Below, piece by piece: positions 1 to 14,764 of a stretch of DNA of 64,000 nt (positions are counted from its first letter, which is position 1; each line of letters starts with the position of its first letter). Below the pieces are notes generated by a model. The model had not been told where the DNA came from. It worked only from the letters and a program-made list of their open reading frames with translations, and searched no databases. The position numbers and the translations under genes are program-made. The stretch covers positions 61,068,520 to 61,132,519 of the forward strand of contig NC_092242.1 in NCBI RefSeq assembly GCF_036320965.1, written 5' to 3'. The stretch comes from Panulirus ornatus. Lineage: Eukaryota > Arthropoda > Malacostraca > Decapoda > Palinuridae.

Positions 1-239
1 GTTTTAAGTCCCGACAATGTGAGATCTTTTAAGATCACACAATGGCAACATTGCAATGGCCAACTTGATATTTAATAACATTATATTAGGGATTGTTTAC
101 ATTTATGTAAATGACGAACATGGAACAGTGACTCGATGGGAAAAACTTGCCGTTACTTTGTACTGTGAACTAAAGCCAAGAGTTTCTTTCCACAAAGTAT
201 TGTTCGCTCGCCAAAATACATCTCATATTGTCTTTCATG

Positions 240-242
<3 letters not shown>
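1..242. other. Unique AT-rich sequence
   Basis: Nothing recognisable. The open frame across it only becomes long by running into the GT repeat. Confidence 0.5.

Positions 243-293
<51 letters not shown>
243..293. repeat. (TG)n microsatellite
   Basis: Perfect dinucleotide run of about 25 units. Confidence 0.95.
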
Positions 294-294
<1 letters not shown>

Positions 295-365
295 GAGTCT
301 AAACGGTCCTTAGTCAAACTCTTTGTTGGAGTGTCATAAAGTGTGCTTCACTTTCACCCATTTTC

Positions 366-370
<5 letters not shown>

Positions 371-435
<65 letters not shown>
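371..435. repeat. (CT)n microsatellite
   Basis: Perfect run of about 32 units. Confidence 0.95.
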
Positions 436-440
<5 letters not shown>

Positions 441-1266
441 GTTCAGCTGCCCGTACCGTCTCAGTTCACAAAGATACGAATCACTAAAGCTATCGAATCC
501 CTTGACTCCTTACGTGCCGTACATCACCCTTGCTCCAACGCACGTACGTGCATACATACATTCAAGTTCACCACACTCTCTGTCCTGTGATCACTACCGG
601 AGGACGTGGATGACTTCCAGAGTGCTGTGGGAGTCCCCAGGTAAGAGGGCTCCCGCAGTGATGCGTTTTGAAGGTCAACTGTGGGAGCGAATTGCTTCAA
701 CTGCTCTACTGGATCGTTGCAGCTCATTTCAATCATTCTGCTTCGTTTGCCAACACGCAGCTGTTCATCATCCCTCTCCATCCACGTATGTAAAAATCTT
801 TTAGTATCTATCTACACCTATTTCAGTGTCTAATACTATAGAAATGTTCGTGTCTATAGTGACGGCCTGGTATAGTGAAACTTGGCCAGGTTGGGGGATA
901 CAGTGACTGCTTACGCTCGTTTGAAAGTCATTTCAGGGGCAGGACATACCCCAGTGCATAAACCTTTTGCCATACACGGAGGCATGACGTACCCTGGCTC
1001 ACCCTGTAAACGTTTCTTTGCTCTCCACATGATTCTGGAACGTTTGTCTCAAAAAAACGTTTTCATTAATGCAGGCCCAGAAACATTTCCCCAGATTTCA
1101 TTTAGTATAATGATAGTAGTTATGGTTATGATACATTATATGAATCGTAAGATATTTTGACACATGCCAAATACATAAACACCTTTCTATATGTATTGTA
1201 TATATTCGCTTCCATATATGCCGGTTAAAGAAAAACAAAAAAGAATCTTTATATTCTCTGCTCCAA
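436..1266. other. Unique sequence, no gene seen
   Basis: Short open frames on both strands have no recognisable motif. No repeat, RNA gene or promoter cluster was seen. Confidence 0.5.
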
Positions 1267-1271
1267 GTTTA

Positions 1272-1528
1272 TTTTTTTTTTCTACAGTTTACAAAAGATA
1301 CAAGTTTTTTTTTCTACAGTTTACAAAAGATACAAGTTTTTTTTTTCTACAGTTTACAAAAGATACAAGTTTTTTTTCTACAGTTTACAAAAGATACAAG
1401 TTTTTTTTCTACAGTTTACAAAAGATACAAGTTTTTTTTTCTACAGTTTACAAAAGATACAAGTTTTTTTTCTACAGTTTACAAAAGATACAAGTTGTTT
1501 TTTTCTACAGTCTACAAAATTTTTTTTT
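1272..1528 (+). repeat. 31-33 bp minisatellite of splice-acceptor-like units (8 copies)
   Basis: Each unit is a run of 8-10 T, then CTACAG, then TTTACAAAAGATACAAG. CTACAG starts at 1282, 1314, 1347, 1378, 1409, 1441, 1472 and 1505. The length differences come from the T run. T-tract plus CTACAG is an excellent 3' splice-site consensus, repeated eight times on the plus strand. Confidence 0.9.
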
Positions 1529-1985
1529 TGTATCTACGATTTTTATCAGGATTCTCTACATGGAAGATTCGCAACAACTTGACCCATCACAACTCAGCTC
1601 TCTACAACATGCCTTCACATAGGCCACCACAACACAACCACATCTCTGGACATACGTCAAAGCATTCAGCACAGCAACTCAATCCATAACAAATTATCGC
1701 GTAACATCACGTAACATCACGTAACCATCACCACTCATCTATCTACAACCTGTTGTTATCATGTCGATCGCCACAACACGTCACAATTCATCTCTCTACA
1801 TGTCATCATGGTTCCGGTTATCTTTTTTATGAGAGCTGGAATTGGGCCGTAATAGGCGGAAAGTATTCTGAATTGACCAATTAACAATTTCTGACGTTTG
1901 GAAATAAAACTCTGGCCGTGCAACCAACAGAGTCACGACCCTTCACGACGCCATGGGCTGTGGTGCCTTCAGCCACTCTTATGAC
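1529..1985. other. Unique sequence
   Basis: CAACA- and CATCAC-rich non-repetitive DNA. Nothing identified. Confidence 0.4.
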
Positions 1986-2345
1986 TCTCGCCCTTTTGAC
2001 TCCGTGTGGTTTAGCCTTATCTTTGGCCTTATACTAAGCTTTCGCCTCATTCTTAGCTTTCTCTTTGACTTAGCTTTCTCCTTGTCCTTACCTGTGGTTT
2101 TAATCATTAATTTCATCCGTGGTCTCATCCTTAGCTTTAGCCTTCTCTTTCGCCTTATATTTAGCTTTCTCTTTGCCTTTGGCCGTGTATTTTAGCTCTC
2201 TCTTTGGCTCTGCCCATGTATTTTAGCTTCCTCTATGCCCTTACCTACAGTTTCCTTCTTAGCTTGTACTTTAGCCTTTTGGTCTTATCTCTACACTTAT
2301 CTTTAGATTTTCCCCTTAGTCTCCTTATCTTAAAGTCTTATCGTT
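1986..2345. repeat. Degenerate TTAGCTTTCTCTTTG-type repeat
   Basis: Words such as TTAGCTTTCTCTTTGCC and GGCCTTATCTTT recur with many substitutions, suggesting an old decayed tandem array. The hydrophobic frames over it are artefacts of the T-rich word. Confidence 0.6.
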
Positions 2346-2988
2346 CGCTACGTCATTGTCATCTCGCACCTCTTGGTCGTGCTGAGCCCCGGTCAGCACC
2401 AGTGAGTCGCCGTACTGTTGGCACAGACAGTCGGAGGGAAGAGCCCTGATGGCTGAGAAGAATGCTAAGGTGGTGGCTGGAAATGATCAACTTTAAAGAG
2501 AAAGGGAGGCTTTTTAAAGGGAGGCCGCTCTTTAAGGGAAAGACATTGACTTAAAGCGGGAGAGGAGAACAAGACTGTAATGCCTGTAGGTGAAGGGAAT
2601 GGCCCTAGGGGAGTGGAAAGGTAAGGGGTACTCTAAGGGTAGGGGAAAGGGAAAGAGGAGGCGGTTCTTCACTAGGAGAGAGGAGCGATGCAGGAGACAT
2701 TCACACGATCATCAGAGGGCGAAGAAGAGGAACGGGAAAGGGGTGAGCAGGTGTGTGTGTGTGTGTGTCATCCTGTACTAAGCTTGTGTCATAACCCCTC
2801 TCAAGCTTCCCTCTTCAAGCCTGGGGTGGATCTTGTTTAGCTGTCGTCGGTTATGATACACAGCTTGCGTCAGTTTTCCTCTTCAAGCTGACCTTCTGAT
2901 GTCAGCTCCAACCTTGTTCATGACTCTGACTCCCTCCTCCCTCACCCTACCCTACCCCCAAGCTTACTGGATTACTGATGCGTTATTG
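2346..2988. other. Unique, purine-rich in the middle
   Basis: AGGGGAAAGG-rich stretch (2480-2740), a short GT run near 2750-2768, then unique sequence leading into the 42-bp array. No gene seen. Confidence 0.4.
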
Positions 2989-4494
2989 GCACTCCACGTT
3001 CCTGCCCCAGCGACCCTCCCGGACCGTGGCACACTCCACGCTCCTGCCCCAGCGACCCTCCCAGACCGTGGCACTCCACGTTCCTGCCCCAGCGACCCTC
3101 CCGGACCGTGGCACACTCCACGTTCCTGCCCCAGCGACCCTCCCGGAGCGTGGCACTCCACGTTCCTGCCCCAGCGACCCTCCCACACCGTGGCACACTC
3201 CACGCTCCTGCCCCAGCGACCCTTACCGGGGCGTGGCACTCCACGTTCCTGCCCCAGCGACCCTCCCGGACCGTGGCACTCCATGCTCCTGCCCCAGCGA
3301 CCCTCCCGGACCGTGGCACACTCCACGCTCCTGCCCCAGCGACCCTCCCGGACCGTGGCACACTCCACGCTCCTGCCCCAGCGACCCTCCCGGACCGTGG
3401 CACACTCCACGCTCCTGCCCCAGCGACCCTCCCGGACCGTGGCACTCCATGCTCCTGCCCCAGCGACCCTCCCGGACCGTGGCACACTCCACGCTCCTGC
3501 CCCAGCGACCCTCCCAGACCGTGGCACACTCCACGCTCCTGCCCCAGCGACCCTCCCGGACCGTGGCACACTCCACGCTCCTGCCCCAGCGACCCTCCCG
3601 GACCGTGGCACACTCCACGCTCCTGCCCCAGCGACCCTCCCGGACCGTGGCACACTCCACGCTCCTGCCCCAGCGACCCTCCCGGACCGTGGCACACTCC
3701 ACGCTCCTGCCCCAGCGACCCTCCCGGACCGTGGCACTCCATGCTCCTGCCCCAGCGACCCTCCCAGACCGTGGCACACTCCACGCTCCTGCCCCAGCGA
3801 CCCTCCCGGACCGTGGCACTCCATGCTCCTGCCCCAGCGACCCTCCCAGACCGTGGCACACTCCACGCTCCTGCCCCAGCGACCCTACCGGACCGTGGCA
3901 CTCCACGCTCCTGCCCCAGCGACCCTCCCACACCGTGGCACACTCCACGCTCCTGCCCCAGCGACCCTTACCGGGGCGTGGCACTCCACGTTCCTGCCCC
4001 AGCGACCCTCCCGGACCGTGGCACTCCATGCTCCTGCCCCAGCGACCCTCCCGGACCGTGGCACACTCCACGCTCCTGCCCCAGCGACCCTCCCAGACCG
4101 TGGCACACTCCACGCTCCTGCCCCAGCGACCCTCCCGGAGCGTGGCACTCCACGTTCCTGCCCCAGCGACCCTCCCGGACCGTGGCACTCCATGCTCCTG
4201 CCCCAGCGACCCTCCCGGACCGTGGCACACTCCACGCTCCTGCCCCAGCGACCCTCCCAGACCGTGGCACACTCCACGCTCCTGCCCCAGCGACCCTCCC
4301 GGACCGTGGCACTCCACGCCCCTGCCCCAGCGACCCTCCCAGACCGTGGCACACTCCACGCTCCTGCCCCAGCGACCCTCCCGGAGCGTGGCACTCCACG
4401 TTCCTACCCCAGCGACCCTCTTGGAGCATAGCACTCCCCACTCGCCTACCCCAGCGACCCTCCCGGAGCGTGGCACTCCACGCTCCTGCCCCGT
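2989..4494. repeat. 42/40-bp GC-rich minisatellite, about 36 copies
   Basis: The unit contains CCTGCCCCAGCGACCCTCCC, GACCGTGG and CACTCCACG. Copies are 42 bp with CACACTCC or 40 bp with CACTCC. The unit has no stop codon in any of six frames, which explains overlapping frames of 300-528 codons on both strands. The minus strand carries GGGAGGG and GCTGGGG in every unit, so it is G-quadruplex-prone. I regard it as non-coding. Confidence 0.95.
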
Positions 4495-4799
4495 CCTCAA
4501 GCATGATTTAGAAAGGTTCAAATTACTGACGATCTTATGGTCGAAGTTTTCTTCAGAGGCTTAATGTGTCGCCGAACCATCATCCTGGCCGGGTGGTGCC
4601 CTTGGCTGCTGAACGGACACAGGGTTCCTAGCCCGTATAGAGGACACTCCTTCGGAACTCCCTGCGGTCAAGAGGGACGCAGAGGGTGCTCAGGGCGCGT
4701 TATTAAACCTCCACCGAATGAGATTTGATTTGAAATTCTCAAGCGCTTCTTAATACTGCGGCCAGAGGAGTATACGTAGTCTAGTGGTATGAAGAACGT
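4495..4799. other. Unique sequence
   Basis: Non-repetitive flank between two minisatellites. No feature identified. Confidence 0.5.
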
Positions 4800-5085
4800 A
4801 AGGCATGAATCAGTGTGAGGAGGTATGGTGAGTGTGAGGTATGATGAGTCTGATATATGAGGCGCATGAGGTATGATGAGCGTCAGGAGATATGGCGAGT
4901 TGTGTGATGAGCGTGAGGAGATATGGTGAGGTGTATGATGAGTGTGAGGAGATATGGTGAGGTGTGTGATGAGCGTGAGGAGATATGGTGAAGTGTGTGA
5001 TGAGCGTGAGGAGGTATGGTGAGGTGCGAGGTATGATGAGCGTGAGGAAGTATGGTGAGTGTGAGGTGTGATAGCCATGAGGTAT
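4800..5085. repeat. 31-bp minisatellite, degenerate
   Basis: Units contain GAGGAGATATGGTGAG and GTGTGATGAGCGT. About 8 copies, with edges more diverged than the centre. Confidence 0.85.
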
Positions 5086-5254
5086 ATAGAGGATAATGAG
5101 GATAATGATGATAGAACTCCTGGGCATCATAAAGATGGCAGAAGAGATATACTTCAAGTTATGTTTCCTAAACATGGTTCAAACCTTTGGGTGACTTCTC
5201 TCCCCTCTGTATCCGTCTATTGTTACTTCTGAGCCATACCTTATACTCCATCCA

Positions 5255-8139
<2,885 letters not shown>

Positions 8140-8216
8140 CTACTGTGACGACTGGTAACAGCTGTGTTGTGACGACTGGTAACAGTTGCGTTGTGACGAC
8201 TGGTAACAGTTGTATT
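8140..8216. repeat. 24-bp tandem repeat, 3 copies
   Basis: Units contain GTGACGACTGGTAACAG followed by a TTGTGTT-like end. Confidence 0.85.
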
Positions 8217-8381
8217 GCCACGGATTGTAACGCTCCTGCTGTAGTGAAGTTAGTAATGACTGAACTTGGTCAATAGTGTATTACTTGATTTTATTTACTC
8301 GATGTACACACATATACACAAGCAGTGAACTCATAACCACAGATAAACATACCACAAGTCATGTTTAGCTCTGTCTGGGCC

Positions 8382-8386
<5 letters not shown>

Positions 8387-8432
<46 letters not shown>
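8387..8432. repeat. (TA)n microsatellite
   Basis: Perfect run. Confidence 0.95.
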
Positions 8433-8437
<5 letters not shown>

Positions 8438-8679
8438 GGCATTTATCTTCTTCGTCCACCAGTTAGATAAAACTTGTTCAACAATAACATTATGATAAAC
8501 ACTGACAGTGAACACACCGTTCCCGGAGTGTGGAGGGACGGTAATAGTATTTCACAACATCAAACAACTGTATAATATTAAACTATTTGTAGTGTTACAT
8601 TCCAGTGTCAGTTTTATCACAACAAACAGTGTAGCCTTACATGGACAGTTATTTAATGCAAACTTGAGTTATTATAAAC

Positions 8680-8682
<3 letters not shown>

Positions 8683-8738
<56 letters not shown>
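8683..8738. repeat. (TA)n microsatellite
   Basis: Perfect run. Confidence 0.95.
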
Positions 8739-8743
<5 letters not shown>

Positions 8744-9147
8744 TGTGAAGAAGTACAGAATATGGGTCTTAGGTGTATGTTTATATACTGTTGAGATTGA
8801 TTTAAAATCTTGTGAGATGATAAGGTGAATTTAAGCAGTTACGTATTTAACAAGTACACCATTATACTATTCATAACATCTCTTCACATGTGATATACAC
8901 AAGACTATATAATAAGAACATAATACATACATCTTGAGCCAGAATCATCAACACTCCAAGTATTACATATATACCTCAAGTACATACACATATGTATAAA
9001 AACATGTATATACACAATGTGTATGATACACACGTCTATACCCTTCAGCAGGAGTATCTACATGCACCATACCACCTGTGCATCAATCCCACTACAAGCA
9101 CACACATTACACCTCCCAACACATGATAATGTCCTGTGTGTATGTAT
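8739..9147. other. Unique AT-rich sequence
   Basis: ACATAC-rich, no recognisable feature. Confidence 0.5.
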
Positions 9148-9202
9148 CTAGCTGGGGCTAGGGGCTGGGGCTAGGGGCTGGAGCTAGGGGCTGGGGCTAG
9201 GG
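9148..9202. repeat. 13-bp G-rich tandem repeat
   Basis: Unit CTGGGGCTAGGGG, four copies with one substitution. Eight closely spaced G runs make it G-quadruplex-prone. Confidence 0.9.
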
Positions 9203-9396
9203 GACCGAACAATGGCTCGCGTCAAGAATTGAAATTCGCAGGAACACCGCACCAGGAAATATCCCTTGATACGCCGCCAGCACGTGATATATGCGTAATG
9301 ACGAGGCCCGTGCGTTAGTGTCAGGCCCAGGCTCGTACGACCGACGCTCACGGCTCGTATTATATGACGCAAACAACGTAGTCTTGTTTTGCTGTT

Positions 9397-9399
<3 letters not shown>

Positions 9400-9459
<60 letters not shown>
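9400..9459. repeat. (GA)n microsatellite
   Basis: Perfect run of about 30 units. Confidence 0.95.
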
Positions 9460-9463
<4 letters not shown>

Positions 9464-9651
9464 AGGGACGCGTTTGAAACTGTATTGCATGCCTCAATGG
9501 TTTGAAGGGCTTTTCTCCTGTATGAAGACACGGTAGTGTTGGGGGAACGTACGTTGGTGTAGTCCAGAGCTGAGCTCCCTTACTCCCCCTTTGCTCATCA
9601 CAACACCTGTGTGTTGGTCATCAGCAGGTGTTCCAGGCGAAAGTAATTTCA

Positions 9652-9945
9652 TGTTGATGAGGAGGTAATCCTTCTGTGTTGATGAAGTAATCCGTCCATG
9701 GTGATAAAGTAATCCGTCCATGTTGATAAAGTAATCCGTCCATGTTGATAAAGTAATCCGTCCATGTTGATAAAGTAATCCGTCCATGTTGATAAAGAAC
9801 TCCTGTATGTTGATGATGTCCATCCATATGGTTAATGTATCCCTCAATGTTGATGAGATCATTATAATTCCTCTATGTTAATGACCTAATCCTACCATAT
9901 TGATGTAGTAATCCCTCTATGTTGATAGGGAAATCGCCAGTATGT
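9652..9945. repeat. 22-bp minisatellite with decayed edges
   Basis: Core units (9690-9795) contain GTAATCCGTCCATGTTGATA. Related words with CTATGTTGAT continue to about 9945. 22 bp is not a multiple of three, so the open frames over it shift every unit. Confidence 0.85.
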
Positions 9946-10265
9946 TGGTTCCTCTATGTTTGTACCTGCCTATCCCTTCCACCAAAGGTATATCTATCCA
10001 TGTGAAACATATCTATCCATTTCCTCGATGTTAAGTCGCCTTTTTTTTTCCTTACAGGTAAGACGTGACGAGGCTCATACACAACTCATATTTTTCCCAG
10101 CTGTAAGTACCAATGTTTGTCGATGTTACAATGTAAGCTCATAACCTCCCTCATCAGTAAACTGGATTTATGATGCAATCTAATGTGATGTTTGTTGTTG
10201 TTGGTGGTGGTGCACTACAAGGTCTTCTGACTACTACTATAACGGGAGTTATAGACGAGAGGATC

Positions 10266-10267
<2 letters not shown>

Positions 10268-10337
<70 letters not shown>
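10268..10337. repeat. (GA)n microsatellite
   Basis: Perfect run of about 35 units. Confidence 0.95.
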
Positions 10338-10341
<4 letters not shown>

Positions 10342-10629
10342 AAAGACGAACCATCAGGCAAAGTTCATCAGACGACCGTCTAACTAGTTATCTTTTTTTT
10401 CTTACCTTAACAACTTCCCCCCCCCCTCTCCCCCCTTGCCCTCCATGGCCATCCCTAGTGCCTTCTTGCCTTCCAGGACCTCTTCTTCTTTACTCTTACC
10501 TTCCAGGACCTTCTCCTCCTCCCTCCTGCTCTCTCAATCTTCCCTTCTTCCCTATAAGGTACTTTCTCTTTAACACACTCAGGCCTTCCCTCTTTCCTTG
10601 ATGCCCTATTTGATTTTCTATCTTTCCCT

Positions 10630-10960
10630 CTCACCCTCCAGGACCTCCTCCTCCTCCAGGAACCACCCCTCCTCCTTCCTACCCTCCAGGAACCACCTCT
10701 CCTCCCTCCTACCCTCCAGGAACCACACCTCCTCCCTCCTACCCTCCAGGAACCACCCCTCCGCACTCCTACCCTCCAGGAACCACCCCTCCGCACTCCT
10801 ACCCTCCAGGAACCACCCCTCCTCCCTCCTAACCCTCCAGGAACCACCCTCTCCTCACTCCTACCCTCCAGGAACCACCCCTCCTCCCTCCTACCCTCCA
10901 GGAACCACCCCTCCTCCCTCCTAACCCTCCAGGAACCACCCCTCCTCCCTCCTACCCTCT
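10630..10960. repeat. 30-bp pyrimidine-rich minisatellite
   Basis: Units contain CCTACCCTCCAGGAACCACC and CCTCCTCC, about 10 copies. Confidence 0.9.
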
Positions 10961-12221
10961 ATGATCTTCCCTCCTGTCACCTTAGAGTCTTTCTCCTCTT
11001 CTTTCAGCATCTAGTCAAACACCGCACTACACCCCCAGCGTTTTGGCCGCCCCTCGCCCCACCCATCTAGCTTCCCCTGCCTCTGGTCCTCCCCGTGGGT
11101 TCCCCTAGGCTTGGGCCTGGCCTCTGCTCTGGCTTACAAGGCGTCGGGAGCGGCAGCAAGCCACACGCGGCCATAAAACCCACCATATATTAAGGCTTGC
11201 CGCTATCTACGACTGTAATTAAATGGCTATTATATCACAGCCTCCAGAAGGCGACAGAAAGGGGGGGGGGGGAACTCAAACTGCCTGGTTGGCTCGCTCG
11301 TTAACACCACCATCAGCAGTCCCCTCACGCCCTCCCTACTGTGACCTGGCCCTGGGGTCAGGGGTTAGGGAAGTGGACGAATTCTCCCCCCCCCCCTTCT
11401 TTTTTCCACCCTGGAGGCGGAACCAAGTAGATTTAGGATGTGGGAGGTGGGATGGTCTCTGTGTGCGCGTGTGTGGCTGTGTGAGAATGGGTACCTACCC
11501 AACTGCCTATAAGGTCATTATGAGATTTTGTGAACAGCCAGGGTGAACGCGTAATGCTCACCGCAGGGAAATTTAGATTTAGGAAGAAGGATCCTTGTGA
11601 ATTACATATTGTTAAGTGTTGTGTGTGGTGTAGAAAGGTTGTATATTGGTGGAGTGAAGGTGTGCCTGTAGCCTACGTGTGAGTACAGCAGAAAGATATG
11701 ATAATAACCTGGGAAAGAGGGAACTTGACAGCTACTCAAGCGCTGGTTTACAACCCGGTCGTCACGAACCCTTCAGTAAACAAAGCTCTCAACACTAAAC
11801 CAAAACAAATTTGATGAATTTTTTTTTTCTCTCTCTCTCTCATCATCGACTTTTATATATGTGTGTGTGTGTGTGGCTGAGGTCTGGGTCCCTCCCGAGC
11901 GACCAGACATTAGTCTGTGTTTACTGAATGCAGTGTGGGGACTCTTGTATCCCCCCCTCTTTCCCTACCCGAGTACTCCAACCTCAACCCCACACCCAAC
12001 CCCACCCACCTCCACCTCTCGTCTGTTTCCATTGGTTGGGGGTGTGTGTGACTCGTTGACAGATTTTCTTTTATTCTTTTTGCATTATGTGCGAGCGCAC
12101 ATCATCCCTCAGGTGCGTATAGTGACATATGGACGTAGAAAAGACGATCATGAAGATATGCGGAAGTGCGTAGATACACAGACTCATACATGCGTTTGCT
12201 GAAATATACATATGTACACAG

Positions 12222-12223
<2 letters not shown>
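10961..12223. other. Unique sequence, no gene seen
   Basis: Includes C/G homopolymers (about 11261-11271, 11387-11396). A GC-rich to AT-rich unique stretch (11100-11225) might be conserved non-coding sequence, but nothing proves it. Confidence 0.4.

Positions 12224-12272
<49 letters not shown>
12224..12272. repeat. (CA)n microsatellite
   Basis: Perfect run. Confidence 0.95.
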
Positions 12273-12276
<4 letters not shown>

Positions 12277-12475
12277 AGGAACGCGTGTAACGGGACAAGA
12301 AAGGAGGAACTCCGAAACATTGAAAAGAACATTGTGAAGAAGTCTGGAGATAAATCAAAACTTCTATCATAGACTCACCAGGAGTGGGAGGAAAATGCAT
12401 GGAAACAGAGGAAAGCAATTACCACTCACACAGCTTGATGTAATAATAATTTCCAATTGCACCAACAACCGCGTT

Positions 12476-12476
<1 letters not shown>

Positions 12477-12553
<77 letters not shown>
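12477..12553. repeat. (CT)n microsatellite
   Basis: Perfect run of about 38 units. Confidence 0.95.
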
Positions 12554-12556
<3 letters not shown>

Positions 12557-12687
12557 GACTCCAACCCATTGAAACTTGCGAATAAGTGAAGGGAATCAAT
12601 TATTTGCACAGACTCGGATGAAATGAAAAGGGGGTGGGGGAGCCTTCTGACGTCATAGAGCAGGTATATATATATAAGACGTGTATA

Positions 12688-12908
12688 TCCTGGTCATTAT
12701 CTCTCCTGGTCATTATCTCTCCTGGTCATTATCTCTCCTGGTCATTATCTCCCTTGGTCATTATCTCCCTTGGTCATTATCTCCCTTGGTCATCATCTCT
12801 CCTGGTCATTATCTCCCCTGGTCATCATCTCTCCTGGTCATTATCTCCCTTGGTCATTATCTCCCTTGGTCATCATCTCTCCTGGTCATCATCTCTCCTG
12901 GTCATTCC
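12688..12908. repeat. 16-bp minisatellite
   Basis: Unit CCTGGTCATTATCTCT with CATC/CATT and CTC/CCC/CTT variants, about 14 copies. Confidence 0.92.
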
Positions 12909-12927
12909 TGGCGGCGGGTGAGGTCAG

Positions 12928-13310
12928 GCAAGGTGGATGCGGTGGATGATAGGTCACCTATGATGGATGTGGTGGATGATAGGTCACCTGTGATGGATGT
13001 GGTGGATGATAGGTCACCTGTGATGGATGTGGTGGATGATAGGTTACCTGTGATGGATGTGGTGGATGATAGGTCACCTTTGATGGATGTGGTGGATGAT
13101 AGGTCACCTGTGATGGATGTGGTGGATGATAGGTCACCTGTGATGGATGTGGTGGATGATAGGTTACCTGTGATGGATGTGGTGGATGATAGGTCACCTA
13201 TGATGGATGTGGTGGATGATAGGTCACCTGTGATGGATGTGGTGGATGATAGGTCACCTGTGATGGATGTGGTGGATGACAGGTCACCTGCGATGGATGT
13301 GGTGGATGCA
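12928..13310. repeat. 30-bp minisatellite with 120-bp higher-order repeat
   Basis: Units contain GATGGATGTGGTGGATGATA then GGTCACCT. Every fourth unit differs: GGTTACC at 13021-13050 and 13141-13170, with CACCTA or CACCTT in the following unit. Twelve units form three sets of four. The unit preserves frame, so a long open frame with a VMDVVDDRSP period arises. Confidence 0.92.
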
Positions 13311-13584
13311 ATGGGCGATTTCAGTGTGATTCATACCGGCCTCACAATTCATTGTTCAGTTCAACATGTGTTACGAAACGTTCCGTGAGTCTGAATATTT
13401 TTTGATATAGAGTTTCTGTGTTCAAATGAACATGAAGATACACACGATCCGGAAATCTTTCAATTTATGTCAGAAAACATCGGAGCACTAGTGAATAGTT
13501 GATATGTAACTTTTGAGAATCTTTGAAATTTTGATGCAAATCAAAAGTTTACGTCAATAAGTTCATTGTATAATCTGATACTGG
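13311..13584. other. Unique sequence
   Basis: No feature identified. Confidence 0.5.
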
Positions 13585-13806
13585 CGTCCAGAGTTCTACT
13601 GAACATTTCTTCGAAGGGGTTCAGAGTTCTACTGAACATTTTATGACAGGGGTTCAGAGTTCTACTAAACATTTTATTACAGGGGTTCAGAGTTCTACTG
13701 AACATTTTGTTACAGGGGTTCAGAGTTCTACTGAACATTTTGTTACAGGGGTTCAGAGTTCTACTGAACATTTTGTTACAGATGTTCAGAGTTCTCTTGA
13801 ACACTT
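13585..13806. repeat. 33-bp minisatellite with internal palindrome
   Basis: Each of about 7 units contains GTTCAGAGTTCTACTGAAC, in which GTTCA and TGAAC are reverse complements, followed by ATTTTGTTACAGGG. Confidence 0.9.
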
Positions 13807-14041
13807 GAGACCTGGTATATTTCACGGAAATGTTCAATTCCAGTAGTCGGCACGAAGCTTCAATTCTCTGAAGCCTTCGTCACAAAGTTCAGAGTTCACA
13901 CAATAACATACAAGAGTTCAAGGCTGCTCGAAACTTGCATAGAGACGTTCCTAAGTTATCGTAACATCTGACGCAAAGTTTAAAGTTCATAGAGAATATC
14001 GGAGGCTCATAGATCCAACTGTATGATGAACGTACTTCCCT

Positions 14042-14045
<4 letters not shown>

Positions 14046-14107
<62 letters not shown>
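14046..14107. repeat. (CT)n microsatellite
   Basis: Perfect run. Confidence 0.95.
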
Positions 14108-14111
<4 letters not shown>

Positions 14112-14759
14112 GGACGGTGGGTTTCCCCCTTACGTAGAGTTCACAAAACTCTGACGAAGATGGTTCATGTTGCGTCTCGAATCTTTTCATAGGGTGGGAC
14201 CCATGTATGTTCTGTAGTCGTGGAGGCAGACCTGGAGGGAGTAAAGACTTCGAACCTTTGAGCTTTTCGTGTCCGAAGCTTCATAATACAGTTTCTCTGC
14301 TTGCCTACAGATGGCGCGCTTCGCAGAATAGGTTTTGTTGTGTGTGTGTGTGTGTGTGTGTGTAAAGTATGATGTTTGATAGTGTGCTCATTGCACTCTG
14401 AAGTGACTATAAAGTGCGATATTGTTTGTTAAGTGTGATGTTGATAAACGGTGATGTGTGTAAAGTGGGATATCTGCTCAGTGTTGCATGGGTGCTGTGC
14501 AGTCTTGCCCAGGGGTGTGGCTGCAACAGCTGGCAGATCACATCGGTTCCACACACAGATAGGACGCCTCTCAGCCTTATAGAGTCGGTGGATGAACCTC
14601 AGTAGGACCATCTTGGTTCTAAGACCTGGTATCCCGTGGAGATGCTATGGAGTCACGATCTTTAAAAACAGTGGCCATACACTGCCATTACACCACTATC
14701 TTGTCCCCAAGGAGGAATCTCCATTGGTATCTTGTTGCTTATAATGTTCACAGTCCCGG
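14108..14759. other. Unique sequence with a short GT run
   Basis: GT microsatellite at 14338-14363. Short frames at 14414-14611 show no recognisable protein. Confidence 0.5.
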
Positions 14760-14764
14760 TTCTT

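Noticed and set aside
2899..4564. Long overlapping frames (up to 528 codons) on both strands
   Set aside because: They come from a tandem unit without stops in any frame, and 40/42-bp length variants shift the frame between copies.
9148..9202. Telomere-like repeat
   Set aside because: The CTAGGGG words look telomeric at a glance, but the unit is a 13-bp CTGGGGCTAGGGG, not TTAGG or TTAGGG.
12681..13388. 235-codon frame with VMDVVDDRSP period
   Set aside because: Joins two unrelated minisatellites (16 bp and 30 bp), with no conserved motif.
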